Shown here: piece by piece, positions 39,492 to 49,853 of the stretch | How positions within the stretch are numbered: position 1 is the stretch's first letter | How the letters are laid out: each line of letters begins with the position of its first letter | Assembly (NCBI GenBank): GCA_036345935.2 | Contig: JADWOT020000003.1 | Span: 18,308,509 to 18,372,508, forward strand | Origin: Taenia hydatigena | Lineage: Eukaryota > Platyhelminthes > Cestoda > Cyclophyllidea > Taeniidae | Length of the DNA stretch: 64,000 bases | Direction of reading: 5' to 3' | The notes under the pieces: generated by a model | The model's input: only the letters and a program-made list of their open reading frames with translations | What the model was told of the DNA's origin: nothing | Database searches by the model: none | Made by a program: the position numbers and the translations under genes

Positions 39492-40502
39492 TTTCACCTT
39501 TGTGGTCTTTCATTCACCTTCCCCAATGCGACAGTCTTTTTGCTGTATTTGCATTCTCTCCCCCCCCCCCCCCCCCCCGCCTTTTCCTTATACCAAGAAA
39601 TTTTTGTATGTTAGCGGCGTTTTGCTCGATTATTTGATGCCTTCGGTGCAACGCAGAAGGCAAAACGGATTTCCACATAGCGCTGCAACGTCTGCACATG
39701 ATTCTTGGCTGATGATTGGTATCCATGTGGCTATCGTCGCCTCTCATGAAGTTTAGTCAGTAATAGGTACTCTAAAAATCCCAGCCCGCAGGCAGTGAGC
39801 CACGCAGAGCGCGTGCGTTGTGCGACCCGAGGAGGCCTTGTCAACCATCCAAAAACCCCCAGTCTTCATCGATGTCAATCGTACTCGCCTTGCCCGGTAT
39901 ATTCTCAGGCTCTGACTTACCTGGCGACCTCTTCTTGGTTAGAGTGGACTTGGAACACAAAGGTGAGTTAGTTCAACGCGAGCCCACGTCGGGTTACCCT
40001 GGGCATAAGTAGTGACACTACCCACCGGCACCTTTTATTCTAGCTGTCAGCATCTGAAGTAGGACTTTAATTTGGCCTTTCGCCGGAGGAAGCCTCCATC
40101 GGTGAATGTCACACATGGTGAAAGGGCAGACAAGTGACATTCTAGACTCAATTTTACTAATCATGTTAAAATGAAATATCCACGGCAATTGGAGTTATTA
40201 AGGAAGTTGGGAAGAGGAACAGACTGCGACACAGTAAGCACCAAAATTAAAGTCAACGGGCGCTATTGGCGTCAACCTATTCCAGTGAGTGAGAAAAGGA
40301 AAGAGACGGCCAACAGCATGCATACGCACACACGTGGTCGCACATACAAGTAATCAAAAACATTATTGCCGTAGGATGTCTGCTCGGTGGATAGAAATGA
40401 AAGCACTTATGGCGGCGGTACTAACTTACGGCCTATTTACATTCAAATGCTTAGAATCTTAACAAAAGACTGTTGTGGTCATTGCGGCAGCTATCTATGT
40501 GT
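39492..40502. other. 3' intergenic gap between convergent genes
   Basis: Lies between the LTN1 stop and the stop of the minus-strand SH3 adaptor. It holds a C19 run at 39560-39578. TTTATT at 40033-40038 would be an AATAAA signal for the minus-strand gene, 465 nt past its stop. No other gene seen. Confidence 0.5.
39560..39578. repeat. Poly-C run (C19)
   Basis: Nineteen consecutive C on the plus strand, 69 nt after the LTN1 stop codon, hence probably in its 3' UTR. Read on the minus strand it is a G tract able to form a G-quadruplex. A second longer run is at 56912-56938. Confidence 0.95.
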
Positions 40503-43500
40503 CTATCTGGGACCCGTTGGGGGCTTTGAGGAGGCGTGTGACCTCGACGGCGGATAGGGGTCTGAGGAGTTGTGTCCGTTGAGGACATCGTTGAGGTCCG
40601 GTAATTGTCCATTGTACTCTTCACCAGCTCCGGTCATGCCAACACCTGAGAGCATCGTTCGGCTGTCCATGTCGAGAACCACCCTCTTGATGCGATTCAA
40701 CTCTACCACGTCATTGGAATGCAACTTTTTCACCTCGTCCAACTCCTCTGTTAATGAACGAAGGTGGTCGGTTATGAGCTTTAAACTCTTAGCCACGCCG
40801 GCTCGATCGTTCTCGTGAGCGGTCTAGAAGGGACATAAAGACGGGTCTAAAACAATCGCCGTTTGGAGCCCACTTAAACGCATTTTACAACCCTTAGCAA
40901 TTCTTACAATTTGTTTGCCCGCTAAATGAAACAGTGCCTTGAAATTTCACACGGAGAAGGGTTAGAAGGTAGCCATTTAAAATGCAAACATCGTCTCCAT
41001 CACCCACATAAATTAACCGACGATGTTTGCCTTCTACACAACAATTCAAGCTTAAAGATGCTAATGACTCGCGCCCAAGTGCAAGATACCAAACTCAAGT
41101 TAGCTGCTTGCCTGTACCGCAACACTACACATCTTTAACCTTCCTAAAGAAAATGGGCTTTCAGAGCCGGTTGAAGTGGTTGCCTACAAGGCAAGATTAA
41201 GAGATAGACAAACCCTGATTGCTGCAAATTTTTTGTTGATTTCGGACAGTTGGCCAGCGACATCCTCGGCGTGTTCTCGCTGATCCCGCCGTATGGAATC
41301 AATGGTGCGTGTGAAACTCTCCAGCTGCTCGGCAAATGAACCGAGACGCTCCTGCTGCTCCTGAACTAGACCCTGTAAGTCACCCATATTTCGCGGCGTG
41401 CCCTCGGACGGCCGATTGGGATCCAATCGTGTCAAACTTGAGCCTAAAAGCGATTATGTAATTCAGGCACTAAGCGAGAAGTAGCGTGCTGTATAACCAC
41501 CAGTTGATTGCGTGCTGTTAAAGCATTGTTTAAAATCGCAAAACTCTTCAACTACCGGGTTTAGCTGTCTTGACAGGAGACCTCTGGTCCGCAATCCCTG
41601 CTTTTGAAATACCCTGATCAGTCGGTTCAGCATGTGGTTGCATTATTTTCAAAATGACGACTCCTTACAACCTTTTAAAAGTAGATCATACCAAGTGAAC
41701 GCCACTCAGACGGCACAGGTAACGACTGAACGATACGGAGACAACGTAATAATAGGTCAGCTCACAACGATACTTATTGGCGTTGGCGTTGGCTTTGGCA
41801 GAAGCGGTTTCATACTCTGGTTTAGAAATGGAGTTCTTGCGATTAAGTGAGAAAGATGCGCCGTTTGTTTTCTGGGTGGCTGGCTCAATTCTGCCAGAAC
41901 GAGATGCCTCAGACTTAACCACAGTCCTTCCATCAGTTCGTGTCATCTAAAAGTACAGTTTGGTGAAAACATCTCAGCCATATTGCTTACGTGGCCAAGT
42001 GAAAGGGCGATACATCCAGCCCAACGATGGGGTCAGAGATAAGGGCTACTCACCGAAGTTGAATTAGCGCTCGCTGCCGCCCTGTTCTGCAGACGTTTAC
42101 CAGCAAGTCGATCAGTGTCGCCTGGACTACCAACCAATAAGTCACTGCGTTTACTCGGATCTGGAAGCAATGCCAAATCATTTCCGATCGTACGAAGTTA
42201 AAACTTGCGACAAAAAAGGAGCATGGCTGATGGTTAATACGCGCAAAGTTCGGTTACCCTAAGGTGAAGTACGCAATAAAAGAACCGATGATTACATCAA
42301 GGCACAAAGGATGACTAGGCTAAAACCATGCAACGCACGCAAACGCAAACTTGACGCCCTAGTATTTGCCTTCCTCTCAAGCTGCTCGTACTTCTGCGAC
42401 ACCCGGAGAAGTGCGCAAAGCACAAGTTCACAGTCCAAAGTTGTGACCCCAGATTCCAATGGAACCAAATTAAAGTGGAGTGCTTACAAAACAGAAGCCC
42501 CACCTGCGCGGTATTAACCATCAAAGCTCAAAAATCCTGTTAACAAATAAAGCGAACAAATAATTTCTTAAATTTCTAATCAGCGCATTCTCTAAAAGTT
42601 ACATTTGTGATAAAACGACTTGCCATTCTTGCTTGCAGTGGAGTCGTAACGTTTGCTTCCGGTGGGACTGGTAGTAATGTCGTTTTGTACCATTCTGCCC
42701 GAAAAAGAGCCACCATTCTGTGTCCGCTGCGTCGAAGAACCCATTTTCGTCTGTCCAAACGAAGGAATATTGATGAGCCATAATAAATTGTAAATGTCAG
42801 AATAAACCGCTCGAAAAATACTGCGTTCAAAAGAACACTAAAGCTTACAGACACAAAAGGCATCCAATGTCCCTGAACAGGCTATTTAATTTCACCATTA
42901 ATTCAGTCTCATGACTCAATCACATCTAACTAAAACAAATTCCACGGAAGAGTGCAAAAAATCATGAATAAGAAACGAAATGAGAACTTAACGCACCTTG
43001 TAGTCCGCAAGAGCACGCTTAAAATCCGGATCATTGGCATCAGCAGTCCTGACAAAATTGTCGGGAAATACACCTGTCTTATTGGTACGAAGATTGACAC
43101 CACGCCACCAGCCATCCTCAGGTAAATCTCGACTCAACACTCGAATAAAGTCCTTCACCTCCAACTGCAACTCATCTGACTGCTCGGGGTTATAGCGATA
43201 CGCCACTTTCACGTAGTCGGAGGCCTTGTTACTTATATTGACCGATGGCGGCAAAGGAGAGGAGGCTCTTGCAGGCACTGAATAAGGATTAAATCATGAC
43301 ATCCGACTTTTAAAGTCAATTCACTACCTAATACACAAATCTCACATTTAGGAAAGTGGAAAGCATTGCACAATTAAACACTAAATCATAATTCCGGATA
43401 GCACAGAGCAGGTCCCTGATTTCAGCAATGTGAAACATAACGTTATAAGCTTGTCATTGCAAACAATAGGCCTAATCAAATCCAAGCCATGGCCGTTTAA

Positions 43501-45109
43501 CGATTCATGCGCAATTCGGAGAAATTGCAGACACGGTAAGGCTTGTGAAAATTCATTCAAAAATACACGACACTAAATTCAGCCGACATCCAACGAAACT
43601 CCGTTTACGCGTGGCTAGTGAACGGACAAGGCTTCATTCTTTCATTTATTAATGAATAGTGTGGCTAAACTAGACGCACATCAAAATTTTACATCCAATG
43701 GCAAGCATAATAGACATGCTACAATCATTGCACACAAATAGTCATGCAAGTATGCACACAATAATCACTAACTGAAAGCAATAAATGGGGAACAAAGATC
43801 AAGTTATACAGGAGCTTGTTTGTCTAACACAGCCTGCCCTCGATGCAAATGGGCTGAAAAGGCTGATAATTTGTAAAAAAAATGGAAACGAGGCCAGACA
43901 CAAAACAACCCGAAGAAGAGCATATTGCCATACTTTGCATTCTCACGCACATGTACAAAGCTTACACTGAGTTTGAAGACAAAGTTTCCTAATAAGACAG
44001 ATAATGAGGCGATCAAATATCATTAAAAACTCAAATCTCAACTAATCGAAACAATCTCATAACAAGACACTTACTTTGGGTTTTGTGGCTTTCTTGAGGC
44101 TAAAGAACAATAAAATCCATGAGGGAGCTTTGATTTGATTTTACATATCTTATTATTAATCACAAATAACAATGCACGCACCACCCTCAGTCAAACGACA
44201 AATTTATTCCGACAAATGACAGTCTGTCAAAATGTCACTTATTGCTCAAAACGAGGAAAATGAAAGAAGTCGCATTCTCAAACATTCAAACAGGTTAGTG
44301 ATCAATCTACAGTGGGGGCTATTTCATAAATAAAATCAAGGTATGCCAACGCTATAAATTGTGAACTTTAACCCACACGAGCAAGTGTGAAAATACAGTT
44401 GAGTTGCGGCAAGTGATCAAGATACGCCTTTTTCCCTACCACCTCAAATTTCAATTGGAGAAGGGTTAAACAGTCTGTCAGCTACTGTATGCTTCAGAAA
44501 TGAGCATCTCTCCATGATGCAAGCTCACCAACATGGAAGTAAACGCTTTAACAACAGCATAGTCCACAGCGAAGATATGCGAACATTACAAATAATGCGT
44601 CAAGAAGTTTGATACATGGGAACTAATAAATTGGAGAAAAGCGATGGATGCGCCTTCCACATCTGATACAACCCTAGAGATTGAGGATTTCCGCTAAGTT
44701 CACTTATTAGAGATTTAGATGAAATACCTTATCCAGAGAAATTACGACGAAATTCCTATAGCAATCTAGGACGAGCGTCTAAAATCAGCTCATAAAAATA
44801 AGACTATAAAGAAACTCTCAAATGTGCAAGACGTGCAAAATAAAACATATGGTCAAAAAAACAAGCATACGTACTTGGCTGCCTTGAGCTGGCGCTGATT
44901 TAATTATCTACATGAAATATATTTGTAATCACGCATCAAGCATAAATTACTCGGACAAAATTGTCAGGGAAAACCCCTTCTCTTCCGTTGAAAGTTCCGA
45001 TGTACCATCCTTCTTCAAATTGGGATACATTCGTAACAATGTCCCCCTGTTTAAGGGTGAGCTCATCTCTTTCTTCTGCTGTGTAGTCGTACTCAACTTG
45101 GACTTCCAT
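40503..45109 (-). CDS. SH3KBP1: CIN85/CD2AP-type adaptor with two SH3 domains and C-terminal coiled coil
   Basis: CIN85 and CD2AP link receptor ubiquitination (Cbl), endocytosis and actin capping. Exons: 45109-44951, 44894-44871, 44099-44075, 43277-42997, 42750-42603, 42160-42054, 41946-41766, 41597-41556, 41443-41214, 40823-40503. The junction phases agree and the sum is 1518 nt (505 aa plus stop). SH3-A starts at the ATG (residues 1-57): 'MEVQVEYDYTAEERDELTL', 'GREGVFPDNFVR', the pattern of the first CIN85/CD2AP SH3. SH3-B (about 91-146) has 'VKVAYRYNPEQSDELQL', 'DGWWRG', 'TGVFPDNFVR'. A Ser/Asn-rich linker follows, then helical stretches at about 323-399 and 400-460 (with 'LTEELDEVKKLHSNDVVELN') that fit the family's terminal coiled coil. 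Vertebrate members have three SH3 domains; I see two. The 24- and 25-nt exons and the 41597-41556 exon are the weakest. The gene is converged upon by LTN1. Confidence 0.75.
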
Positions 45110-45696
45110 TCAAAAACCGATGAGCGTAAGTGCCTACCAAGCGGGAACGAAACTTGTCAACAAAACCGAGGCTGCAAACGGAAAACTAAGAACGTGATTT
45201 GTCAATTTACTCTGCCAATCACCGTAGTGATTTCATTTCAAAATTTCATTTGTATGTGCAAAACCAAAATCATGATGATTTCCACAAGTGAAGATGTAGC
45301 CCAGCATGATTTAGCAATACAAGCAGGTTCGGCCCATAAATACACGCAATTTTACTCGTCATCCACATTGATATCGTAAGATACTAAATGCGAGTTTAAT
45401 TGTGTTAGTGAACCATTCCAGTAAGATACTGATCTGATTTTTATCTGTTAAATTGTGCTGCCGAAAACATCAAGTGCAATAATACTTTATTGCACACAAA
45501 GTATGCATCGAATTTGAAGTAAGAACCAACTAATGCAATACTATCAAAAGTGCAGGAAAGGCGTAAAAAGCGGCATAACTTTGCAGAAGCAAATGTGAGT
45601 TAAAGCAATGCGTTAAGTGTGATAAACCTTGTGATGTTGTCAAAAATATTGATTGATGGATCTTAATAATTAGATTTCAAAATGGACGTAATGCAT

Positions 45697-45881
45697 TGTA
45701 GCGTCCCGAGGCTCCCTTAAGGCGAAAGAAGGCAAAGTGGCAGGGTAGAATATATATATTCACCGGACAGAGGGAAATAGACTGCTGGCATGGCCCGGAG
45801 ACCAGCCCACGTAGCTAGGGCAGTACGGCCACCTCTGTGACCTTGACCGAAACCGGTAGTTCCAACAAACAATATACTACA
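45697..45881 (-). mobile_element. Solo LTR, reverse, 185 bp, TSD TGCAT
   Basis: On the plus strand it reads TGTAGCGTCCCGAGG...ATATACTACA, flanked by TGCAT at 45692-45696 and 45882-45886. It is the reverse complement of the 29054 and 31378 copies and one of the best-preserved members. Confidence 0.85.
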
Positions 45882-46450
45882 TGCATTGCTGCTTAGACGC
45901 ACGCTCTTCAGGGCGCACAAACTGCAATGGTTTACTTTCTTGTTTACTTGCGTGAAGAACGATGCACGTACTTTGGACTCTCCCCATAGGTCCTCACTCT
46001 CTAATTAGGCCTTATTAATGCACAATGCGTCCTTTCGAATTAGTGAATTTTTATAGGCTCAAAAAATGGAAGGATGTTTTAACCTAATATTGGTTGCGGT
46101 CTATCCATTACGAATTTACTGGAATCAAACTGCATGTCATCTAAAAGGCCTACTTAACTAGAAGTATGTGGTTTCTCAAAATCTCGCTCGAGATGAAAAA
46201 CGACAAAGTGCTATGGCAGACTATCCATTATCGAATTATGGAAGGAAATAGAGTTGACGACGCGGACCGGAGACCAGAGCAACTGGAAAAGGTACAATCG
46301 AGGAACCTTGGGTGGTCGGTTACTAGTATTAGGGGTAACTAGCAAATTAACGCAGTAAATATGCATTGAAATTATTTGTATATGCCTGGAAGGAATAATA
46401 CCACAATTTTTCATTCATCTATTCACTACCGTGGGTGACGTCATCTATCA

Positions 46451-47332
46451 TGTATAATACTTCTTTTGCTTGGTTGTCGGTTTTAGCAACGGTCACCTAA
46501 GTGACCATTATTGCGCTAGCCGGGTGGGCTGGCCTTTGGACCATGCCAGTTGTGACACTTTGTTTGTTTGAACTACCGGTTTCGGCGAGGGTCACAGAGG
46601 TGGCCTCCGGGCCATGCTAGCAGCTTAATTCCCTCTGCCCGTTGAATATATACGTTCTGCCAGAAATATTCTGCCTTCTTTTTCCTTTGAGGGAGCCTCG
46701 GGATGCTACACCAGTATTTCCTTCCCTCTGATTGCCGAATACATATATTCTGCGCCATTATGGTGCCTTCTTTTGTCTCCAAAAAAAGCCTCTGAACGCT
46801 GCATTGGTGGCAGCGGAAAGCAAATCCTGCCTTTTAGGATTCCTGCCGTGGATCTTCTGGAAAAGTCCTGTCCCAGAGATTTCCTCAAAAAACTCGCTTA
46901 AAAAGACCAGTGTACTAACGTCATATTGATGGCCAGCAGAACTTTATACTCCTAATTCAGTTAACGATCTGAGCGAAACTTTGAGTTTAGTCGAACTGTC
47001 AAGAGAGATCACTGACGCCGGTGTCAAGCCTCGCCCCAGTCGGCTAGCTCGTGTGTGTTTTTTTCAGCAATGGTTGCGCTGCGATGACTGACGCGGGAGG
47101 TTTACCAGAGGAAGAGTCAAAGAGAGTGCTTAGTAAAAGTGAAAGGCTATGTACTACTTTGTTTTTTCTGACTTCCGGTAATGGTTTCGTTGACTTAGGT
47201 GGCCATATTGCCCAGCCGGGTGGGCTGGTCTTCGGGCCATATCAACAGTCCCCTTCCCTCCGCTTGCTAAGTGCATTTATTCTGTTCCAGTAAACTGCCT
47301 TTTTTTATTTAGGGAAGCCGCGGGACGCTACA
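46451..47332 (+). mobile_element. TRIM-like retroelement with both LTRs and a nested solo LTR
   Basis: 5' LTR: 46451-46550 plus 46716-46803 (188 bp once the nested insertion is set aside), TGTATAATACTTC...GAACGCTGCA. Directly after it 'TTGGTGGCAGCGGAAAGC' (46804) resembles the complement of an initiator-Met tRNA 3' end (TGGTAGCAGAGG-type) with mismatches: a possible primer-binding site. Internal region 46804-47149 is only 346 bp with no credible protein. A purine-rich 'agtaaaagtgaaagg' stretch (47132-47146) precedes the 3' LTR 47150-47332 (183 bp, TGTACTACTTTG...GGACGCTACA). Flanking target duplications are no longer recognisable. The size and lack of coding capacity fit a TRIM, which would need enzymes supplied in trans. 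Similar internal pieces occur near 3.8, 7.8 and 17.7 kb. Confidence 0.7.
46551..46710 (+). mobile_element. Younger solo LTR nested in TRIM 5' LTR, TSD CCAGT
   Basis: TGTGACACTTTG...GGGATGCTACA with a perfect CCAGT duplication at 46546-46550 and 46711-46715, splitting the older LTR at its 'atgccagt' position. It is 160 bp because about 25 bp are missing after 'cacagaggtggc', at a point where the intact LTR repeats 'tggc'. Confidence 0.85.
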
Positions 47333-47607
47333 AGTTGCGCTTGAATGAAGCCAGTTAAATTCAACACACTTTTTCCGGCACCAAGTCTCTCTCTACTCCA
47401 CTCTGTAAAATAACCATTTTGGTACTATAAGCTACATTCAACGGACTAATAAACGGCTCAGGGTCTCATTGCATCTGATTTTAATAATTATGTTAATTTC
47501 GTCTCGAAACCACTATGCCGCCTGCTTGGCTCTGAACCAACCAGCATTGATCTAAACCTCTCAAAAGTAGGCGGTCAACTTAAAACCTTAAGAGCTGTAG
47601 ACTTGGT

Positions 47608-49537
47608 ATGCCAGCTGGCGGCTACGTCCCAGTTCCTTTGGAGCCTCAGTGTGAGGAGTTTCCTCCTTCTGATAGCGTTGGAGATTCCTCTCAGGTACTT
47701 CATTGTCTCCATTAAGCTTTATGGGTCAAGGATAACGCGCCTAAAGGCGCCCTTCTATTTTCGCTCGATTATTACAGGGCTTACTTCGACGTGGATACGT
47801 ACCAGGTGCTGAGATGAGCCATTTAACTGTTTTTTTTGCCGGAGTAACTTTTATACAACATATTCCACGCGTATTTCAGGTCGTTCAACGTGTCTTAGGT
47901 GGACTTATTCCATTTTCAAAAAGATTTTCACTCTCGGCCTCCCTACGGCCTTCGCCAGATTTTTACGGTCCGTTTTGGATCATAGTAACCTTGGTTTTTT
48001 CAATCGCCTTTTCTGGGAGCATATATGAATACATCACATCGGAGAATGCTTCTGCTCTCTCGACTTTTAACTTTGGTCGGGGTGAGTCAACTCACTGAAT
48101 GTCACTAACGCTTATTTTTTGTTTTTTTTTTTGCCACTTATTTTGCACAGCTTGCTTAACCTTTGGTGGTTGATCAACTCCTTACTTGGCTATCGCCGTG
48201 TTTCGTTTTTTTCAGTTACCATATCAGCTGCAATCCTCTTCGCTTATTGGTGTCTTATTCCGGTTATTTTGACATCTCTGGTATGGTTTAGAAGACGAAA
48301 CGCTTCTTCCGATGCGCAAGGCATCGACAAGGGGTCAGAGTTCTCTTTTGGTTTGTTATTCAGCGACCTACTTGCGATCTATGGCTACTCAATGGTTTCT
48401 TTCATCCCTGTCGCTGTGAGCTTTGCCCCGTTCGAACTTACCTTACGACTTAGGCTTCTCGTGTCTAGTCACACTTGTTCACTCCTTCTGCTACTTTGGT
48501 TATCTTTGTTCCATTGATAATTTTAAATCACCCTTTGTCCCATCGCCGTTCAGTAGAAGTTTTACTTACCTGTTCCAGTTGGCTTAAATAATTTAAGCTT
48601 GAAACCGGTGTTAATGGTTGTGCACCTCTTGCAGATGCTTCTGTGTGTTCCTGTTTCGCCTATGCAATGGATTTTGACTGGAACAGCCAGCCTCGTTTCC
48701 CTGTGTGTTCTTACTTCTGCCACCTGGTCCATCCTTAAGCAGAAAACGAAACAGGTTTGGGATTGCGCTATAAATGCCTTCCAACGACCACTTTTTCATG
48801 GTTCTATTTACGGCACAAGTTCTCTGCTCCTTTATGATGCAGAGTTGCTTACATTGAGAACCTAACTAGTGTTCTGATCAGAGATACCCTCTTGAAACGA
48901 CTGACCCATAGTCCTCTCTTTTTATAGCTCGCTATTGGCCTCCTTGTGCTGATCATAATCGCCCACATTGCAATGACCGTATCGTTGTTCGTAAGTGTGT
49001 TGCCTTATTTCCAATGCTATGTGGATGCGAAGCAGTGATTCATCGGCAACGAGCAAATCCCGTCGTATTCATGAGTAAATTGTGCTTCGTAAGTGTCGCG
49101 CAAAAGTAATCAAGCACTGCATACTGACACCTACATTCCCTCCTATGGGACAGGTAATCTCCTCTTCGAGGCGGTTTGGGTCAGCATCCTCCCTATAAGT
49201 TCGGTGTTAGGATGGTTACCTCCTCAAATTTGGATTAATGGTATACTGGTAGATCACCCTCCTCGAGCTTGTCACCCAATCGACGGATACCATCCTATTT
49301 GGTGGCTCATTTCAGGCTGTATTTTTCCATCAACCGCCCCTTGAACCCCAACCCAAACCAGCTTTGGCTGTACAACCTGCTGATATAAGCGCCCTCAACA
49401 ACCCGACATTGCAGGAGTTCGTTGGGGGTGGAGGCGCAAGCAACCAGAAAGATACGTCGCCAAAAGAGACTCCAATCAAACCCTTGGGAAATGACTCGGA
49501 CAAGAAGGCCGAGAAGGACAACCCGAATGCCGGCTAG
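47608..49537 (+). CDS. YIPF1: YIPF1/YIPF2-type Golgi membrane protein (Yip1 domain)
   Basis: Yip1-family proteins are multi-span membrane proteins of the ER-Golgi system that interact with Rab GTPases and partner YIPF proteins. Exons: 47608-47694, 47731-47805, 47880-48081, 48216-48415, 48635-48754, 48928-48990, 49316-49537; phases agree and the sum is 969 nt (322 aa plus stop), near the family's ~310 aa. Hallmarks in order: 'LDYYRAYFDVDTYQ' (about 41-54), 'DFYGPFWIIVTLVFSIAFSG', 'RVTISAAILFAYWCLIPVIL', 'LLAIYGYSMVSFIPVA', 'LLCVPVSPMQWILTGTA', 'LAIGLLVLIIIAHIAMTVSL', then a hydrophilic Pro/Lys-rich tail. This gives five likely membrane segments. Intron 1 is only 36 nt. A better-looking reading into 48151 is out of phase and the acceptor at 48215 restores frame and the conserved segment. 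Start ATG 47608 is tentative. AATAAA at 49820-49825. Confidence 0.85.
47695..47730 (+). other. 36-nt intron
   Basis: GTACTTCATTG...GGGTCAAG, exactly 36 nt. Without its removal a TAA interrupts the frame; with it, the 'SLDYYRAYFDVDTYQ' hallmark of YIPF1/2 joins the upstream exon in frame. An in-frame family hallmark right after it makes this intron credible. Confidence 0.6.
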
Positions 49538-49819
49538 CCTCATCGCCCCAAAATTTGGGTGCGGGAGAACTTTTGTGATCGACTTTGCTACCTGTTTCCC
49601 TAATAATCCAGACGTGTGCTGTTGCTCGTGATGCCTGTTACTCAAATATGCCCGAATTACAGCCCCGTAATAGCGATCAATGGAACGGAGATATACACCT
49701 ATTTTTTAGCATTTTCAGCCCTATTGTGTAAAAATCCGGTTGGTAAGAGTAATTTCGAGAATAAGTTACGGCTCATAGAATTTACGTCATTCACATAAAT
49801 ATTAATGTATGAAATGCAT

Positions 49820-49825
49820 AATAAA
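49820..49825 (+). promoter_or_regulatory. AATAAA poly(A) signal of the YIPF gene
   Basis: AATAAA 283 nt after the YIPF stop codon and 29 nt before the (minus-strand) stop of the TP53BP1-like gene. Cleavage 10-30 nt downstream would put the two 3' ends next to or over each other. Confidence 0.55.
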
Positions 49826-49853
49826 GTTCAGATATAAAATGTCGGTGGACTGT

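Larger units (their letters stand above)
45110..47607. other. Intergenic LTR/TRIM cluster
   Basis: Between the divergently placed SH3-adaptor start and the YIPF gene. It contains the LTR copies at 45697, 46225 (old) and the nested TRIM at 46451-47332. Frame 47483-47577 upstream of the YIPF start looks protein-like (for example 'NNYVNFVSKPLCRLLGSE') and may be a 5' exon of that gene, but I could not join it in frame. Confidence 0.4.

Noticed and set aside
39307..39756. 149-codon frame over the LTN1 last exon
   Set aside because: It is another frame of the RING exon; the RING cysteines and histidine are in the frame used for LTN1.
42340..42470. Possible coiled-coil exon of the SH3 adaptor ('VSQKYEQLERKANT')
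   Set aside because: Not needed: exon 42750-42603 joins 42160-42054 in phase, and its borders are weak.
47483..47577. Possible 5' exon of the YIPF gene
   Set aside because: No donor-acceptor pair joins it in frame to ATG 47608 with an intron of plausible length.
48151..48215. Extended YIPF exon starting at 48151
   Set aside because: Out of phase with the exon before; the acceptor at 48215 restores the conserved segment.
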